A DNA stretch of 64,000 nt from RPRB01 sp035501615 (GCA_035501615.1 DATJVY010000053.1:1-64000); one strand, 5' to 3'; numbered from the stretch's first letter, positions 1 through 12,797 are shown. Notes: generated by a model from the sequence alone, not told the origin. Translations and numbers: made by a program.

Positions 1-2712
<2,712 letters not shown>

Positions 2713-2922
2713 TTGTATCTCGAACGCCCCCACCGATCAGGGCCGTGGCCCCAGGGGGATTGTTGAAACTCGAGATCAAGGTCCAGGTCCCCGGCTCTTC
2801 GCCACGGGACGCTGAATTTCGAGACGTCTTGCTCCGGAGACCACCCCGGGCGCCGTCACGGCGGCCGAGGGAGTTCCCAGAGCGAGAACTCTCAGCAGAA
2901 ATTGAATTCTACCCTTCGTATG

Positions 2923-2936
2923 CAGTTTTCAAAGAA
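2923..2936 (-). promoter_or_regulatory. boxA-like antitermination element upstream of 23S
   Basis: The minus strand reads TTCTTTGAAAACTG, close to the rRNA boxA antitermination element bound by NusB/NusE. It lies in the spacer between tRNA-Ala and 23S, about 210 nt before the 23S 5' end. A second, similar element sits in the 16S leader at 5127-5140. The role is inferred from motif and position. Confidence 0.6.
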
Positions 2937-2950
2937 CGCGTTGGAACCTG

Positions 2951-3023
2951 TGGAGCTGATCGGGTTCGAACCGACGACATCCAGCTTGCAAAGCTGGCGC
3001 TCTCCCAGCTGAGCTACAGCCCC
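2951..3023 (-). tRNA. tRNA-Ala(TGC)
   Basis: A 73-nt cloverleaf. The acceptor stem GGGGCTG pairs with CAGCTCC (one G-T), the D arm has AGCTCAGCTGGGAGAGC, the anticodon loop contains TTTGCAA (anticodon TGC), and the T arm has GGTTCGAACC. The discriminator base is A and the 3' CCA is not encoded. It sits in the 16S-23S spacer, the usual place for Ile/Ala tRNA pairs. Confidence 0.97.
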
Positions 3024-3069
3024 AGGAAGGGAAGGAACGATCGCCGCCACCCAACGCCAAGGACGGCCT

Positions 3070-3143
3070 TGGGCCTAGGTGGACTTGAACCACCGACCTC
3101 GCGCTTATCAGGCGCGCGCTCTAGCCAGCTGAGCTATAGGCCC
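3070..3143 (-). tRNA. tRNA-Ile(GAT)
   Basis: A 74-nt cloverleaf. The acceptor stem GGGCCTA pairs with TAGGCCC, the D arm has AGCTCAGCTGGCTAGAGC, the anticodon loop contains CTGATAA (anticodon GAT), and the T arm has GGTTCAAGTCC. The discriminator is A and CCA is not encoded. It is the first tRNA after 16S in the rrn operon, 46 nt before tRNA-Ala. Confidence 0.97.
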
Positions 3144-3353
3144 GCTCGAGCGCTCCACATACCAACAAGAAATGGAAAAGAGCGAGCCTCGCGTGAGCTC
3201 GGCCTCTCAAAACCGGACAGCAAGTCCTTGGTGACGACTGCGAGGGCACTGAAGCCCTTCGAAACCGCGGTTGACCTAAAGTCGACCACTCCGGAGACGA
3301 GCTCCGGCGGGACGGGCCATGCCGGTGCACGAGGCACCGACCCCATCCCAGGG

Positions 3354-4912
<1,559 letters not shown>

Positions 4913-5188
4913 AATTGAATTGTTTGAACTGGCGTACCTCCCGCTTCGCCGGTGCTCGCCGGACGGCCCTCACGGGCGGTCCATCGATGCTCCGGCACTC
5001 GGCAGGAGTCGCTGTTCGGGACACGCCGCCCTCGCCCGCGGGCTGCCTCGCGGCAGTTCCGGAGAGGGACGTGCGCATCCAATTGAATTGACTGCGGTTT
5101 CCGCAATCATTTTGGACTTGCTATCCGGTTTTCAAAGACCGAGCTGCCGTGCTCCGGGCCCAAACGGGGGTCCGGTGGCGGGCCGACC
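4913..5188 (-). other. 16S leader RNA region
   Basis: An untranslated leader between the last rrn promoter and 16S; I find no credible gene in it. It has unusually AT-rich islands for this genome, including ATTGAATTG copies near 4914-4922 and 5083-5091 that flank the 16S 5' side and may belong to a processing stem. It also carries the boxA-like element at 5127-5140. Confidence 0.6.
5127..5140 (-). promoter_or_regulatory. boxA-like antitermination element in the 16S leader
   Basis: The minus strand reads GGTCTTTGAAAACC, sharing TCTTTGAAAAC with the element before 23S. Its position, downstream of the last promoter and about 215 nt before 16S, is where a boxA is expected. The function is inferred. 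Confidence 0.6.
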
Positions 5189-5217
5189 CTTGTACGGTCG
5201 GCATCGGAGGCTGTCAA
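5189..5217 (-). promoter_or_regulatory. rrn promoter P3 (proximal)
   Basis: The minus strand has -35 TTGACA (5212-5217), an exact 17-nt spacer and -10 TACAAG (5189-5194). It is the promoter closest to 16S. A small hairpin (CCCGC/GCGGG, 5222-5235) lies just upstream of the -35. Confidence 0.6.
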
Positions 5218-5344
5218 CCATCCCGCTGGTGCGGGAAGCCCAGTAGTTTCAAGGACCTGTACGAGCTTCCATGAGCTGAGCTGGGGTCCTCGGAGAGGAG
5301 CCAACCCGCCGCTGATCCGGGGGTGGTTCGTCCGGGGGTCGGTC

Positions 5345-5373
5345 TACATACGCCTGAGACCTGACCCTGTCAA
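5345..5373 (-). promoter_or_regulatory. rrn promoter P2
   Basis: The minus strand has a perfect -35 TTGACA (5368-5373), a 17-nt spacer and -10 TATGTA (5345-5350). Its -35 lies 156 nt upstream of that of P3 and 157 nt downstream of that of P1. Confidence 0.6.
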
Positions 5374-5501
5374 CCTCGGCATCCGGTACGGCTGGAACCG
5401 AGTCGTTCTGCGTTCCGCCTATTCGATTGTGTCGCCCTGCCCCGCCGCCCGACCGCCGGTGCTGCGTCTCTGTCCCTGCCCGACCGCTGCGAGGGGCGCG
5501 C

Positions 5502-5530
5502 TAGATAGAGAGTTCGTCGCCCCGTGTCAA
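5502..5530 (-). promoter_or_regulatory. rrn promoter P1 (distal, overlaps the gmk stop)
   Basis: The minus strand has a perfect -35 TTGACA (5525-5530), a 17-nt spacer and -10 TATCTA (5502-5507). The -35 hexamer includes the gmk stop codon (5527-5529), so the rrn promoter array starts inside the end of the preceding gene on the same strand. Confidence 0.55.
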
Positions 5531-6162
5531 CTCCCTCGGCGTGGCGCGTCGAGGCCCAGGGCGGAGAGGTCCATGCGCCCGCGGCGGGCCCTCTCGGCGG
5601 TGACGATCGCCTCCAGCTCGGCATAGGCCCGGTCCACCGAGTCGTTCACCACGAGGTAGTCGTACGCGCGGACACCCTGCTCGAGCTCGGCACGGGCGGC
5701 GAGCATCCTCCGCCGGATGGCGTCGTCGCTCTCGGTTCCTCGCTCCCGCAGCCGCCGCTCCAACTCGGCCATGGTCGGAGGGAGCACGAACACCAGCACC
5801 GCCTCGGGGTGGCGCCGCTGGATGGAGCGGCCACCCTGCACGTCGATGTCGAAGACCGCGATGCCTCCGGTGGTGAAGGCCCGGTCCACCGATGACTGCG
5901 GGCTTCCGTAGAAGTTGCCGTGCACCTCGGCCCACTCGACGAACTCGTCGCGCTCGATCATCCGCTGGAAGGTGAGCGCGTCGACGAAGTGGTAGTCCAC
6001 GCCGTCCTTCTCGGCCCCCCGCGGCTCCCGGGTGGTGACGCTGACGCTGAAGGCGGCCTCGGGGTGCGCCTGCACGAGGCGCCGGGCGAGCGTCGTCTTC
6101 CCCGTCCCGGAGGGGGCGGACAGCACGAGGAGCAATCCCTGGTGGGCGGGGGGTGGGCTCAT
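5527..6162 (-). CDS. gmk: guanylate kinase
   Basis: A 211-aa cytoplasmic enzyme that phosphorylates GMP to GDP with ATP. The P-loop SAPSGTGKTT is at residues 15-24. The GMP-binding region follows, with SVTTREPRGAEKDGVDYHF, then GNFYGSP and the FDIDVQGG motif. The lid/C-terminal region has SDDAIRRRM. The length is normal for the family. The ATG start overlaps the yicC stop as ATGA, so the two are translationally coupled; the open frame extends much further upstream but only inside yicC. The yicC-gmk pairing is widespread. Its 3' end carries the -35 of the first rrn promoter. Confidence 0.96.
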   Translation of the reverse strand: MSPPPAHQGLLLVLSAPSGTGKTTLARRLVQAHPEAAFSVSVTTREPRGAEKDGVDYHFVDALTFQRMIERDEFVEWAEVHGNFYGSPQSSVDRAFTTGGIAVFDIDVQGGRSIQRRHPEAVLVFVLPPTMAELERRLRERGTESDDAIRRRMLAARAELEQGVRAYDYLVVNDSVDRAYAELEAIVTAERARRGRMDLSALGLDAPRRGS

Positions 6163-7037
6163 TCGACGTTCTGCACCTGCTCGCGGATGCGCTCGAGCTC
6201 GGCCTTGAGCTCCACCACCCGGGTGGAGACGTCGGTCGACTGGCTCTTGCTCCCGGTGGTGTTCACCTCGCGGTGCATCTCCTGGACGAGGAAGTCCATC
6301 CGCCGGCCAGCCGGCTCGCCGCCTCCGAGGAAGGCCCGGAAGGCCTCGAGGTGGGCCTGGAGCCGCGTGGCCTCCTCGGCCACGTCGGTCCGCTCGGCGA
6401 AGAGCGCCACCTCCTGCACCAGGCGGGCCTCGTCGACCGGCGCGCCCTTCAGCAGGTCGGCGAGCCGTTCCTGGAGCCGGGCCCGATAGGTCTCCACCGT
6501 CCTCGGTGCCAGCGCAGCGACCTCGCCGGCGAGCGTTGCCACCCGCTGGATACGGGCGGAGAGGTCGGCCTGCAGCGCCCGCCCCTCGCGCTCGCGCATG
6601 GCGACCAGGGCATTCAGCGCGTCGTCCAGGGCCCGCTCCAGCGCACCGTCGGCCACGGCGAGGTCGGTCACCGCCTCCTCCATCCGGACGACGCCCGGCA
6701 GCTGGGCGATCTGCGCCGCGGTGGGCACGTCCGCGAGCTCGACCGAGCGGGCCACCACCCGGAGCGCCTCGCGCCACGCCCGCGCCATGGCCGCGTCCAC
6801 CGTCGGCACCGCCCCGCTCGCCGTGCCGGCGCTCCGGCGCACCGCGACCTCCACCGCCCCGCGGACACACCGAGCCCGCACCGCCTTCAGCACCGCGGGC
6901 TCGAGCGCCGACAGCTCGCGAGGGAGCCGGACCTTCACCTCGAGGTGCTTGTGGTTCACGGCCCGGACCTCGACGGAGATCTCCTCCTCCCCGGCGCGCG
7001 CCCGACCCGTCCCGAACCCGGTCATGCTCTTGAGCAT
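6159..7037 (-). CDS. yicC: YicC family endoribonuclease-like protein
   Basis: A 292-aa member of the YicC/YloC family, whose E. coli member is linked to RNA turnover. The N-terminus MLKSMTGFGTGRA matches the family's invariant start. The YicC N-terminal domain spans about residues 1-155 (NHKHLEVKVRLPREL is the conserved part). The DUF1732 C-terminal domain covers the last 85 residues, ending with the conserved MDFLVQEMHREVNTTGSKS segment. The first ATG gives the family-typical N-terminus. It overlaps gmk by 4 nt. It is divergent from the GT9 gene, with 50 nt between them. Confidence 0.92.
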   Translation of the reverse strand: MLKSMTGFGTGRARAGEEEISVEVRAVNHKHLEVKVRLPRELSALEPAVLKAVRARCVRGAVEVAVRRSAGTASGAVPTVDAAMARAWREALRVVARSVELADVPTAAQIAQLPGVVRMEEAVTDLAVADGALERALDDALNALVAMREREGRALQADLSARIQRVATLAGEVAALAPRTVETYRARLQERLADLLKGAPVDEARLVQEVALFAERTDVAEEATRLQAHLEAFRAFLGGGEPAGRRMDFLVQEMHREVNTTGSKSQSTDVSTRVVELKAELERIREQVQNVE

Positions 7038-7087
7038 GTGTGCAAGGGTGCTAGGAGGCGCCGCACCCGGCCGTCAAGGCCCACCGC

Positions 7088-8158
7088 ATGCAACCCTGGC
7101 ACAAGAGACTGGAAGGGACCGGCAAGAGAGCCCTGGCCCGGGTGGCGGCGTTGGGTTTCCGCCGGCCCGTCCCGGAACTCCCTGCCGGGCCAGGCCGGGT
7201 GCTGCTGGTGCGCATCGACGACCGGGTGGGCGAGGCGCTGCTCACGACCCCGCTCGCGAGCGCGCTGAAGCGACTCCAGCCGCCGCCCCAGGTCGACGTG
7301 CTCGTGCACGCGCGGACCGCCCGCGTGCTCGAGGGCCACCCGGCCATCGATCGGATCCTGACCCTGGACCGCCGGTTCCTCGGGCTGGGGGCTCTCGCCC
7401 CGGGAATCCGGGCGGCGCGGGCCGCGGGGCCCTGGGACGTCGTCGTCGACTGCGGGAACTGGGAGGTCCCGGGGGTCACCTCGGCGCTGGTGTCGCGGCT
7501 GGTGGCCGCGGGGGCGCTGGTGATCGGCCCCGCGGTGGCGCCCACCGGCCCGCTCCACGACCTCCCGGTGCCGCCGCGCGCGGGCACGCGGTCCGAGCTG
7601 GCCCAGCGGCTGCACATCCTCTCGCCCCTGCTCGAGCCCCCCCGCTTGCTCCCCACCTTCCGGACGCCGCGCATCACGCGAACGCTGCAGCCCTTCCTCG
7701 ACCAGGTGCGCGAGACGCCCCACGCGGTCCTCGTCCCCGGGGGCCGCCTGGGGTGGAGGCGGATTCCCCCGCAGCTGTTCGGCATCGCCGCGCGCGAGCT
7801 GATGGCGCTGGGGCGAACGGTCGTCGTCGCGTGGGGACCGGGGGAGGAGGAGCTCGGGCACGCGGTGGTCAGCGAGGCTCCCGGGGCACAGCTCGCGCCG
7901 CCGACCGACCTCGACGGGCTCGCCGCGCTGCTCGCCGCCGCCCGGTGCACGGTCTGCAACAACTCGGGACCGATGCACCTCTCGGTCGCGGTGGGGGCGC
8001 CGACGCTGGCCCTCTTCTTGAAAATGGACCCGGAGCGCTGGGGCTACTGCGAGCCGCCGCACCGCACCGTCGATCTCACCTCGTCGATCGAGGATCCGGT
8101 CCGCGCTGCGGAGGAACTGGAGACGGCCGTCCGGGCGTTCGCCTCCGGCCGGGCCTGA
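7088..8158 (+). CDS. GT9-family LPS heptosyltransferase-like glycosyltransferase
   Basis: A 356-aa protein resembling ADP-heptose:LPS heptosyltransferases (GT9, GT-B fold). The N-terminal acceptor domain has LLVRIDDRVGEALLTTPL, the GT9 equivalent of the usual R-x-x-x-x-G-D-x-x-x-x-P pattern. The C-terminal donor domain has CNNSGPMHLSVAVGAPTLAL, the family's N-D/N-S-G-P-x-H motif. It likely adds heptose to the inner core or lipid A-Kdo on the cytoplasmic face. The neighbouring hldE genes, which make ADP-heptose, support this. It is convergent with them across about 100 nt. Which heptosyl linkage it makes cannot be told from sequence alone. Confidence 0.82.
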   Translation: MQPWHKRLEGTGKRALARVAALGFRRPVPELPAGPGRVLLVRIDDRVGEALLTTPLASALKRLQPPPQVDVLVHARTARVLEGHPAIDRILTLDRRFLGLGALAPGIRAARAAGPWDVVVDCGNWEVPGVTSALVSRLVAAGALVIGPAVAPTGPLHDLPVPPRAGTRSELAQRLHILSPLLEPPRLLPTFRTPRITRTLQPFLDQVRETPHAVLVPGGRLGWRRIPPQLFGIAARELMALGRTVVVAWGPGEEELGHAVVSEAPGAQLAPPTDLDGLAALLAAARCTVCNNSGPMHLSVAVGAPTLALFLKMDPERWGYCEPPHRTVDLTSSIEDPVRAAEELETAVRAFASGRA

Positions 8159-8260
8159 GCCACGACCACCAGCACCTTGCCGTGCAGCCCCCCCGGGGGT
8201 TTCGTGGACGCCCCGCTCTTGCGATGAACGATGGTCTCGTCATCGCCCCCCCGGCGTCGT

Positions 8261-8749
8261 TCAATCCTGCGGCATGCCGCGGAGTCGTTCCAGCAGCTCG
8301 GTCGTGCTGTGGTCCTTCGGGTCCCCGGCGATGGCCACCCGGCCGCCCCAGGCCGCGAGCTCGTCCCGCTCCGGCACGGTCTCCGCGGTGTAGTCCGTCC
8401 CCTTGACGTGGAGGTGCGGCCGGAGCCGGCGCAGCACCACGCGCACGTCCGGCTCGCCGAACAGAACCACGTGATCCACGCATCCCAGAGCCGCGACGAT
8501 CTCCGCCCGCTCCCGGGCGGCGGTCCGTGGGCGCCCGGGCCCCTTCAGGCTCCGGACCGAGGCGTCGTCGTTCACCGCCACCACCAGCACGTCCGCGAGC
8601 GCCTTCGCCCCCTCGAGGTACCGCACGTGCCCGACGTGCAGCAGGTCGAACGCCCCGTTGGCCAGGGCCACCGTCTTCCCGGCCTCGCGCGCCCGTTCCA
8701 CCGCCGCCGCCACGGCCTCGAGCGGCTCCACCTTCGCCGCGGTGCTCAC
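8261..8749 (-). CDS. rfaE2: D-glycero-beta-D-manno-heptose 1-phosphate adenylyltransferase
   Basis: 162 aa, a cytidylyltransferase-like fold. It corresponds to the C-terminal half of E. coli HldE and makes ADP-D,D-heptose from heptose-1-phosphate and ATP. NGAFDLLHVGHVRYLEGAK contains the HxGH nucleotide-binding motif (HVGH); VKGTDYTAETVPE is also typical. The GTG start overlaps the stop of the kinase gene as GTGA, so the two HldE activities are separate but coupled polypeptides. It is the last gene of the msbA-waaA-lpxK-hldE operon. Confidence 0.92.
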   Translation of the reverse strand: MSTAAKVEPLEAVAAAVERAREAGKTVALANGAFDLLHVGHVRYLEGAKALADVLVVAVNDDASVRSLKGPGRPRTAARERAEIVAALGCVDHVVLFGEPDVRVVLRRLRPHLHVKGTDYTAETVPERDELAAWGGRVAIAGDPKDHSTTELLERLRGMPQD

Positions 8750-9768
8750 CGGACGCCCAGCTCCGCCGCCAGCTCCTCGGCGGTGACCGGCGCCGTCCCC
8801 GGCTTCTGCACCACCAGGGACCCTGCCACGTTGGCCAGCTCGGCCGCCATCCGCGCCGTGGCCCCGGCCGCGAGCCCCAGGGTGAAGGCGGCCATCACCG
8901 TGTCGCCGGCGCCGGTCACGTCCACCGCCGCCCGCGTCCCGTGCGCGGCGAGGAGCTCGACCGAGCCGCCGCGCTCGAGCAGCGCCATCCCGCGCCGTCC
9001 CCGGGTGACCAGCAGGACCTGGGAATCGAGCAGCCTCAGCCCTTCCTCGACCGCCCGGCAGAGGGCGCGGTCGTCCTCCACCGGGAGCCCGGTCAGCGTG
9101 GCGAGCTCGGGCTCGTTCGGCTTCGCTGCCCGGAAGCCGCTGAGCTTGCCCAGGGCGTAGCGCGAGTCCACCGACACCAGCATGCCGGTCGCCGCGAGGT
9201 GGCGCAGGGTCGCCCGCGTGGCGTCGCCCACCACTCCCCCGCCGTAGTCGCCCACCAGGACCGCGTCCGCGCCGCGGGCCGCCTCCTCCAGCGCCTGCCG
9301 CAGCCGCGCCGAGAGCCCCGGGGCCAGGGGAAGCGCGTTCCCCCGGTCCAGGCGGAGCATCTGCTGCCGGGTGGTGTTCAGCCCGCCGGCGAGGATCCGC
9401 GTCTTGGTCTCCGTGACCGGAGCCTCCACCGCCACCAGGCGGATGCCCCGCTCGGCGAACCGCCGCCGGAGCGCCTCGCCCATCTCGTCCTGGCCGAGCA
9501 CTCCCACCGCGGTCACCTCGGCCCCCAGCGCCCGCGCGTTCGCCGCCGCGTTGGCCGCCCCGCCCAGCGTCACCTCGGACGACTCGTGGCGCACCACCAG
9601 CACCGGAGCCTCGCGACTCACCCGGTCGGACTGCCCGTAGACGTAGTGATCGGCCACGAGGTCGCCCAGCACCACGAGCTTCCGGGTGCGGAAGGCGGAC
9701 AGCAGCCGCGAGAGGTCGGACGCCAATCTGGGACTCGCTTGTCCCACACCCCGACCCCCGGGCGCCAA
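8746..9768 (-). CDS. rfaE1: D-glycero-beta-D-manno-heptose-7-phosphate kinase
   Basis: A PfkB/ribokinase-fold sugar kinase of about 340 aa, the counterpart of the N-terminal half of HldE. GDLVADHYVYG opens the kinase domain. TLGGAANAAANARALGA is the substrate-binding region. DVTGAGDTVMAAF is the C-terminal PfkB signature, with the catalytic Asp in GAGD. The start is uncertain: the longest frame begins with TTG at 9768 with GAGG only 2 nt before it, while in-frame GTG at 9747 and TTG at 9726 are possible and lose only non-conserved residues. It follows lpxK by 22 nt and overlaps the adenylyltransferase gene. Confidence 0.9.
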   Translation of the reverse strand: MAPGGRGVGQASPRLASDLSRLLSAFRTRKLVVLGDLVADHYVYGQSDRVSREAPVLVVRHESSEVTLGGAANAAANARALGAEVTAVGVLGQDEMGEALRRRFAERGIRLVAVEAPVTETKTRILAGGLNTTRQQMLRLDRGNALPLAPGLSARLRQALEEAARGADAVLVGDYGGGVVGDATRATLRHLAATGMLVSVDSRYALGKLSGFRAAKPNEPELATLTGLPVEDDRALCRAVEEGLRLLDSQVLLVTRGRRGMALLERGGSVELLAAHGTRAAVDVTGAGDTVMAAFTLGLAAGATARMAAELANVAGSLVVQKPGTAPVTAEELAAELGVR

Positions 9769-9790
9769 TTCCTCGCGAGACGCGCTGCCT

Positions 9791-10825
9791 TCAGCAGAGC
9801 AGGAGCCGGTCCAGGTGCTCCTCGCCCTCCAGCACCTCCACGCCCTGCCTCAGCACGTGGACCGGCGCTCCCTCCGGGCAGCGGACCCCGTCCTTCTCGG
9901 TCGTCACCAGCCACGCGCCCGCGTCCGCGGCCTGGCGCTCGAGCACGCGCAGCTCGGTCGCGCCGAACCCGTGGTGGTCCGGAAAGCCGGTGAACCCGAC
10001 CACCTCCGCCCCGAGCGACTCGAGCGACCTCCGGAACGCCGAGGGACGCCCGATGGCCGCGAAGCCGACCACCCGCCTGCCGCGGAGCACGTCCACCGGG
10101 TGCACCTCGCCGTCCGGGGCGTGGACGTCCCTCGGGCCGTGGCGCGCCCGCACCCGCGGCACTCCCTCCGGCCAGGGCACGGACACCGGCGTCTCGGCGG
10201 CGCGGACCCAGAGCAGGCTCGCCCGCCCGAGCGCCCGCGGCGACTCGCGCAGGGGGCCACGGGGCAGGAGGTGGCCGTTCCCCAGACCCACCGCCTCGTC
10301 CACGACCACCACGTCCACGTCCGGCGCGAGCCGCCACTGCTGGAAGCCGTCGTCGAGAATCGCCACCGCGGCTCCGCAGCGCGCCGCGAGCCGGGCCAGG
10401 TTCACCCGGTCCTCGCCCACCCACACCGTCGCCCCCGGCAGGCTCCGGGCGAGCATCAGCGGCTCGTCTCCGCACCGCGAGGCTTCGGGCCACGGGGGGC
10501 CCTCCACCCGGATCTGTCCCGTCGAGACCCGCCCGTACCCGCGGCTGAGGACGGCCACCCGCCGTCCGCGCGCGAGCAGCCGCTCCGCCAGCGCCCGGAC
10601 CACCGGCGTCTTCCCCGTCCCGCCGACGAGGACGTTGCCCACCGAGACGACGCGGAGCTCCGGGACCCGCTGGGCGCGGAGCCACCCATGGGTCCGCGCC
10701 GCGGTGCGTGCCTGGACTCCGGCCGCGAAGACGGACTCGACGACGGCCAGGGGGGACAGCACCAGCTCGCGGAGCGGCCCCTCCGGATGGTCCGGATAGA
10801 AGAGCCGCTCCACCCAGCGGCTCAC
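9791..10825 (-). CDS. lpxK: tetraacyldisaccharide 4'-kinase
   Basis: A 344-aa inner-membrane-associated kinase that adds the 4'-phosphate to lipid A disaccharide-1-phosphate to give lipid IVA. It begins SRWVERLFYPDHP after a GTG start. An N-terminal hydrophobic helix is followed by SVGNVLVGGTGKTP, the family's Walker A at about residues 62-75. AILDDGFQQWRL is the conserved LpxK motif, and LVTTEKDGVR lies near the C-terminus. The GTG overlaps the upstream glycosyltransferase stop as GTGA; the frame stays open upstream but that is antisense-like sequence inside the GT gene. Confidence 0.94.
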   Translation of the reverse strand: MSRWVERLFYPDHPEGPLRELVLSPLAVVESVFAAGVQARTAARTHGWLRAQRVPELRVVSVGNVLVGGTGKTPVVRALAERLLARGRRVAVLSRGYGRVSTGQIRVEGPPWPEASRCGDEPLMLARSLPGATVWVGEDRVNLARLAARCGAAVAILDDGFQQWRLAPDVDVVVVDEAVGLGNGHLLPRGPLRESPRALGRASLLWVRAAETPVSVPWPEGVPRVRARHGPRDVHAPDGEVHPVDVLRGRRVVGFAAIGRPSAFRRSLESLGAEVVGFTGFPDHHGFGATELRVLERQAADAGAWLVTTEKDGVRCPEGAPVHVLRQGVEVLEGEEHLDRLLLC

Positions 10826-11835
10826 GATCTGGCCCCCGCGCTGAGGTAGAGGGCGACGAGCTCCTCCCCCACCCTCCGAACGTCGGGCAGGGCGAGGGTC
10901 CGGCGCGCGCCCCGGAGCGCGACCGCCGCGAGCGCCGCCGGCGTCGGTTCGGGCAGCAGCTCGTCCACCCAGTTCCGCAGCGCCCCCTCGTCCACGCCGA
11001 CCACGCGCGCCCCCACCGCCCGCGCCTGCAGGGCCGCGCGACCGGCCCAGTCGTTCCCCAGCCCGAGCACCCACACCTCGTCCAGGGCCTGCATCCAGCG
11101 CACGAGCGCCTCGCCGCTCTGGTAGCCAGGGAAGCGCACCGCCGCGGAGAGTCCCAGCGCCTGCGCCTCGGCCCGGAGCGCCGGCCCGAGCTGCCCGTCG
11201 CCCAGCAGCACCAGGGTGGAGCGAGGTTCGCGCACGTGGAGACGCCCGAACGCGGCGAGGGCGACGGCGTGCCGGCGCGACGGCTGGAACGTCGACACCA
11301 TGCCCACCACCGGAGCCGTGAGCCCCAGCGCCACCTGGAGCGCCGGGCGATCCTCCGCGGGGCGGAACCCGGGCCCGACCAGCGGAGGGAGCACCGTCCA
11401 CGGGCGGCGGAGCCCCACCCCGAGCTCGGCGGTGGGGACGGTGAAGGCCGCCGCGCCGGGACGGACGCCACGCAGGGAGCGGGCCGCGTGGAACGAGCGG
11501 ACCCGCACGCCGCGATGACCCGACAGGGCGGCCACCCAGTGGTCGTGGCTGAAGTGCGCGTGCACCACGTCCACCTCCAGCGTCGCCAGCCGGCGCGCAT
11601 CTCGCCACACTCCGGGCGGCCCGTCACGGGTGCACAGCCGGAGCCCCCGGCCATCGAGGAGCCCGAGCCGCTCGAGGTGGGGGGCCGCCGGCTCCTCCGA
11701 GCCGGTTCCGGTCCGCGTCGAGTCGATGGCCACCGAGACGGCGTGCCCCAGCGACCGCTGGGCCTCGGCCAGCAGGGCCACCGGCTCGGCGGGGCCGCTC
11801 CACACCGGGCTGGAGAGGAGGTGGAGGATGTTCAT
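10822..11835 (-). CDS. GT4-like glycosyltransferase (core LPS)
   Basis: A 337-aa GT-B glycosyltransferase. The N-terminal domain has NILHLLSSPVWSGPAEPVALL, a typical sugar-acceptor lobe start, and DVVHAHFSHDHWVA. The C-terminal domain has PVVGMVSTFQPSRRHAVAL and STLVLLGDGQLGP. The final E-x7-E type motif is poor (VVGVDEGALRNWVDELLPE), so donor specificity is unclear. The ATG overlaps the preceding GT4 gene (ATGA) and its stop overlaps lpxK (GTGA). Its place between waaA and lpxK suggests a role in LPS inner-core synthesis in the cytoplasm. Confidence 0.75.
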   Translation of the reverse strand: MNILHLLSSPVWSGPAEPVALLAEAQRSLGHAVSVAIDSTRTGTGSEEPAAPHLERLGLLDGRGLRLCTRDGPPGVWRDARRLATLEVDVVHAHFSHDHWVAALSGHRGVRVRSFHAARSLRGVRPGAAAFTVPTAELGVGLRRPWTVLPPLVGPGFRPAEDRPALQVALGLTAPVVGMVSTFQPSRRHAVALAAFGRLHVREPRSTLVLLGDGQLGPALRAEAQALGLSAAVRFPGYQSGEALVRWMQALDEVWVLGLGNDWAGRAALQARAVGARVVGVDEGALRNWVDELLPEPTPAALAAVALRGARRTLALPDVRRVGEELVALYLSAGARS

Positions 11836-12797
11836 CCCGGCCGCTCCAGGCGCGCGTACAGGCCACGAAGCGCTGCCACCTCCGCCTCCAGGGTCCAGCG
11901 CGCCCTCACCGCCACCATCGCCGCCCGCCCCACCTCCTCGGCGCGGGCGGGATTCTCGAGGAGGGGCTCGAGGAGCCGGGCGAGCGCGTCCACGTCCCCG
12001 GGCGGGTAGAGGAAGCCCGTCACCCCGTCCTCCACCAGCTCCGGGTAGTGGGGGAGCGCCGCCGCCACCACGCAGCAGCCGCTGGCCATCGCCTCGAGCA
12101 GCACGAGCGAGAAGCTCTCCCGCCGCGATGGCTGGACCATGACGGTGAGGCGGCGATAGAGCGCCGGCGTGTCCCTCACCTCGCCGAGCAGATCGACCGG
12201 CGCGAGCCGGGCCAGGTGCCGCGCGAATCCCCTCCAGCGGTGGGTCGCCGCCCCGGCGAGCACGAGCCGCCAGCCCGGAAACCTCGGCGCGAGCGCCGCC
12301 CAGGCGCGAACCAGGTCCTCCTGGCCCTTGTCCGGCCGGAGCCGCCCCACCGCTCCCAGCGCGCGGGGCCCGGACGCGCGGTCCGCCGCCGCGGGGCCGA
12401 ATCGCCGCGTGTCCACCCCGTGAGGGACGACCTCGGCCGGCAGGTCGAGCTCGCCGAGCGCCCCCCGGGTCATCACCACCCGGGCGTCGGCACGCCGGGC
12501 GAGGAAGCGGGTCCACGCCGAGGGCCGCCCCGCCGAGTGCCGGGTGAAGACCACCCGGACCGACGGCGACGGCGCCCGGAGCAGCAGCGCCGCGAGGAGC
12601 TCGAGGTTCCGGTGTGCGTGCAGCACCACCGGTCCGGAGCGGATGCGCGCCCGCAGCGCCCTCCACGACAGCCGCGGCACCTCCGCCGGCAGGCCCCACC
12701 CCACCACCTCCGCGGGGAGCAGGCGCGCCACGTCCTCCACGTGGCGGGTGATTCCGGTGCGCCGTCCATGGAAGTGGAGGTGCACCACCCGGGTCAT
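11832..12797 (-). CDS. GT4-family glycosyltransferase (core LPS)
   Basis: A 321-aa GT-B fold glycosyltransferase, group 1. The N-terminal lobe begins VVHLHFHGRRTGITRHVEDV. The donor lobe has LGAVGRLRPDKGQEDLVRAW and then QPSRRESFSLVLLEAMASG, the E-x7-E retaining-GT4 signature. VVAAALPHYPELVEDGVTGF is also classic GT4. It likely transfers a nucleotide-activated sugar to nascent LPS. It starts with ATG overlapping the waaA stop (ATGA) and is itself overlapped by the next GT gene. The exact sugar cannot be assigned. Confidence 0.85.
   Translation of the reverse strand: MTRVVHLHFHGRRTGITRHVEDVARLLPAEVVGWGLPAEVPRLSWRALRARIRSGPVVLHAHRNLELLAALLLRAPSPSVRVVFTRHSAGRPSAWTRFLARRADARVVMTRGALGELDLPAEVVPHGVDTRRFGPAAADRASGPRALGAVGRLRPDKGQEDLVRAWAALAPRFPGWRLVLAGAATHRWRGFARHLARLAPVDLLGEVRDTPALYRRLTVMVQPSRRESFSLVLLEAMASGCCVVAAALPHYPELVEDGVTGFLYPPGDVDALARLLEPLLENPARAEEVGRAAMVAVRARWTLEAEVAALRGLYARLERPG

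Noticed and set aside
5527..6870. A 447-aa version of guanylate kinase
   Set aside because: The extra N-terminal 236 residues are antisense-like sequence over yicC; the ATG overlapping the yicC stop gives a normal 211-aa enzyme.
8225..8263. TGAACGA/TCGTTCA inverted repeat between the GT9 and rfaE2 genes
   Set aside because: A 7-bp stem with a 25-nt loop and no U-run is too weak to call as a terminator.
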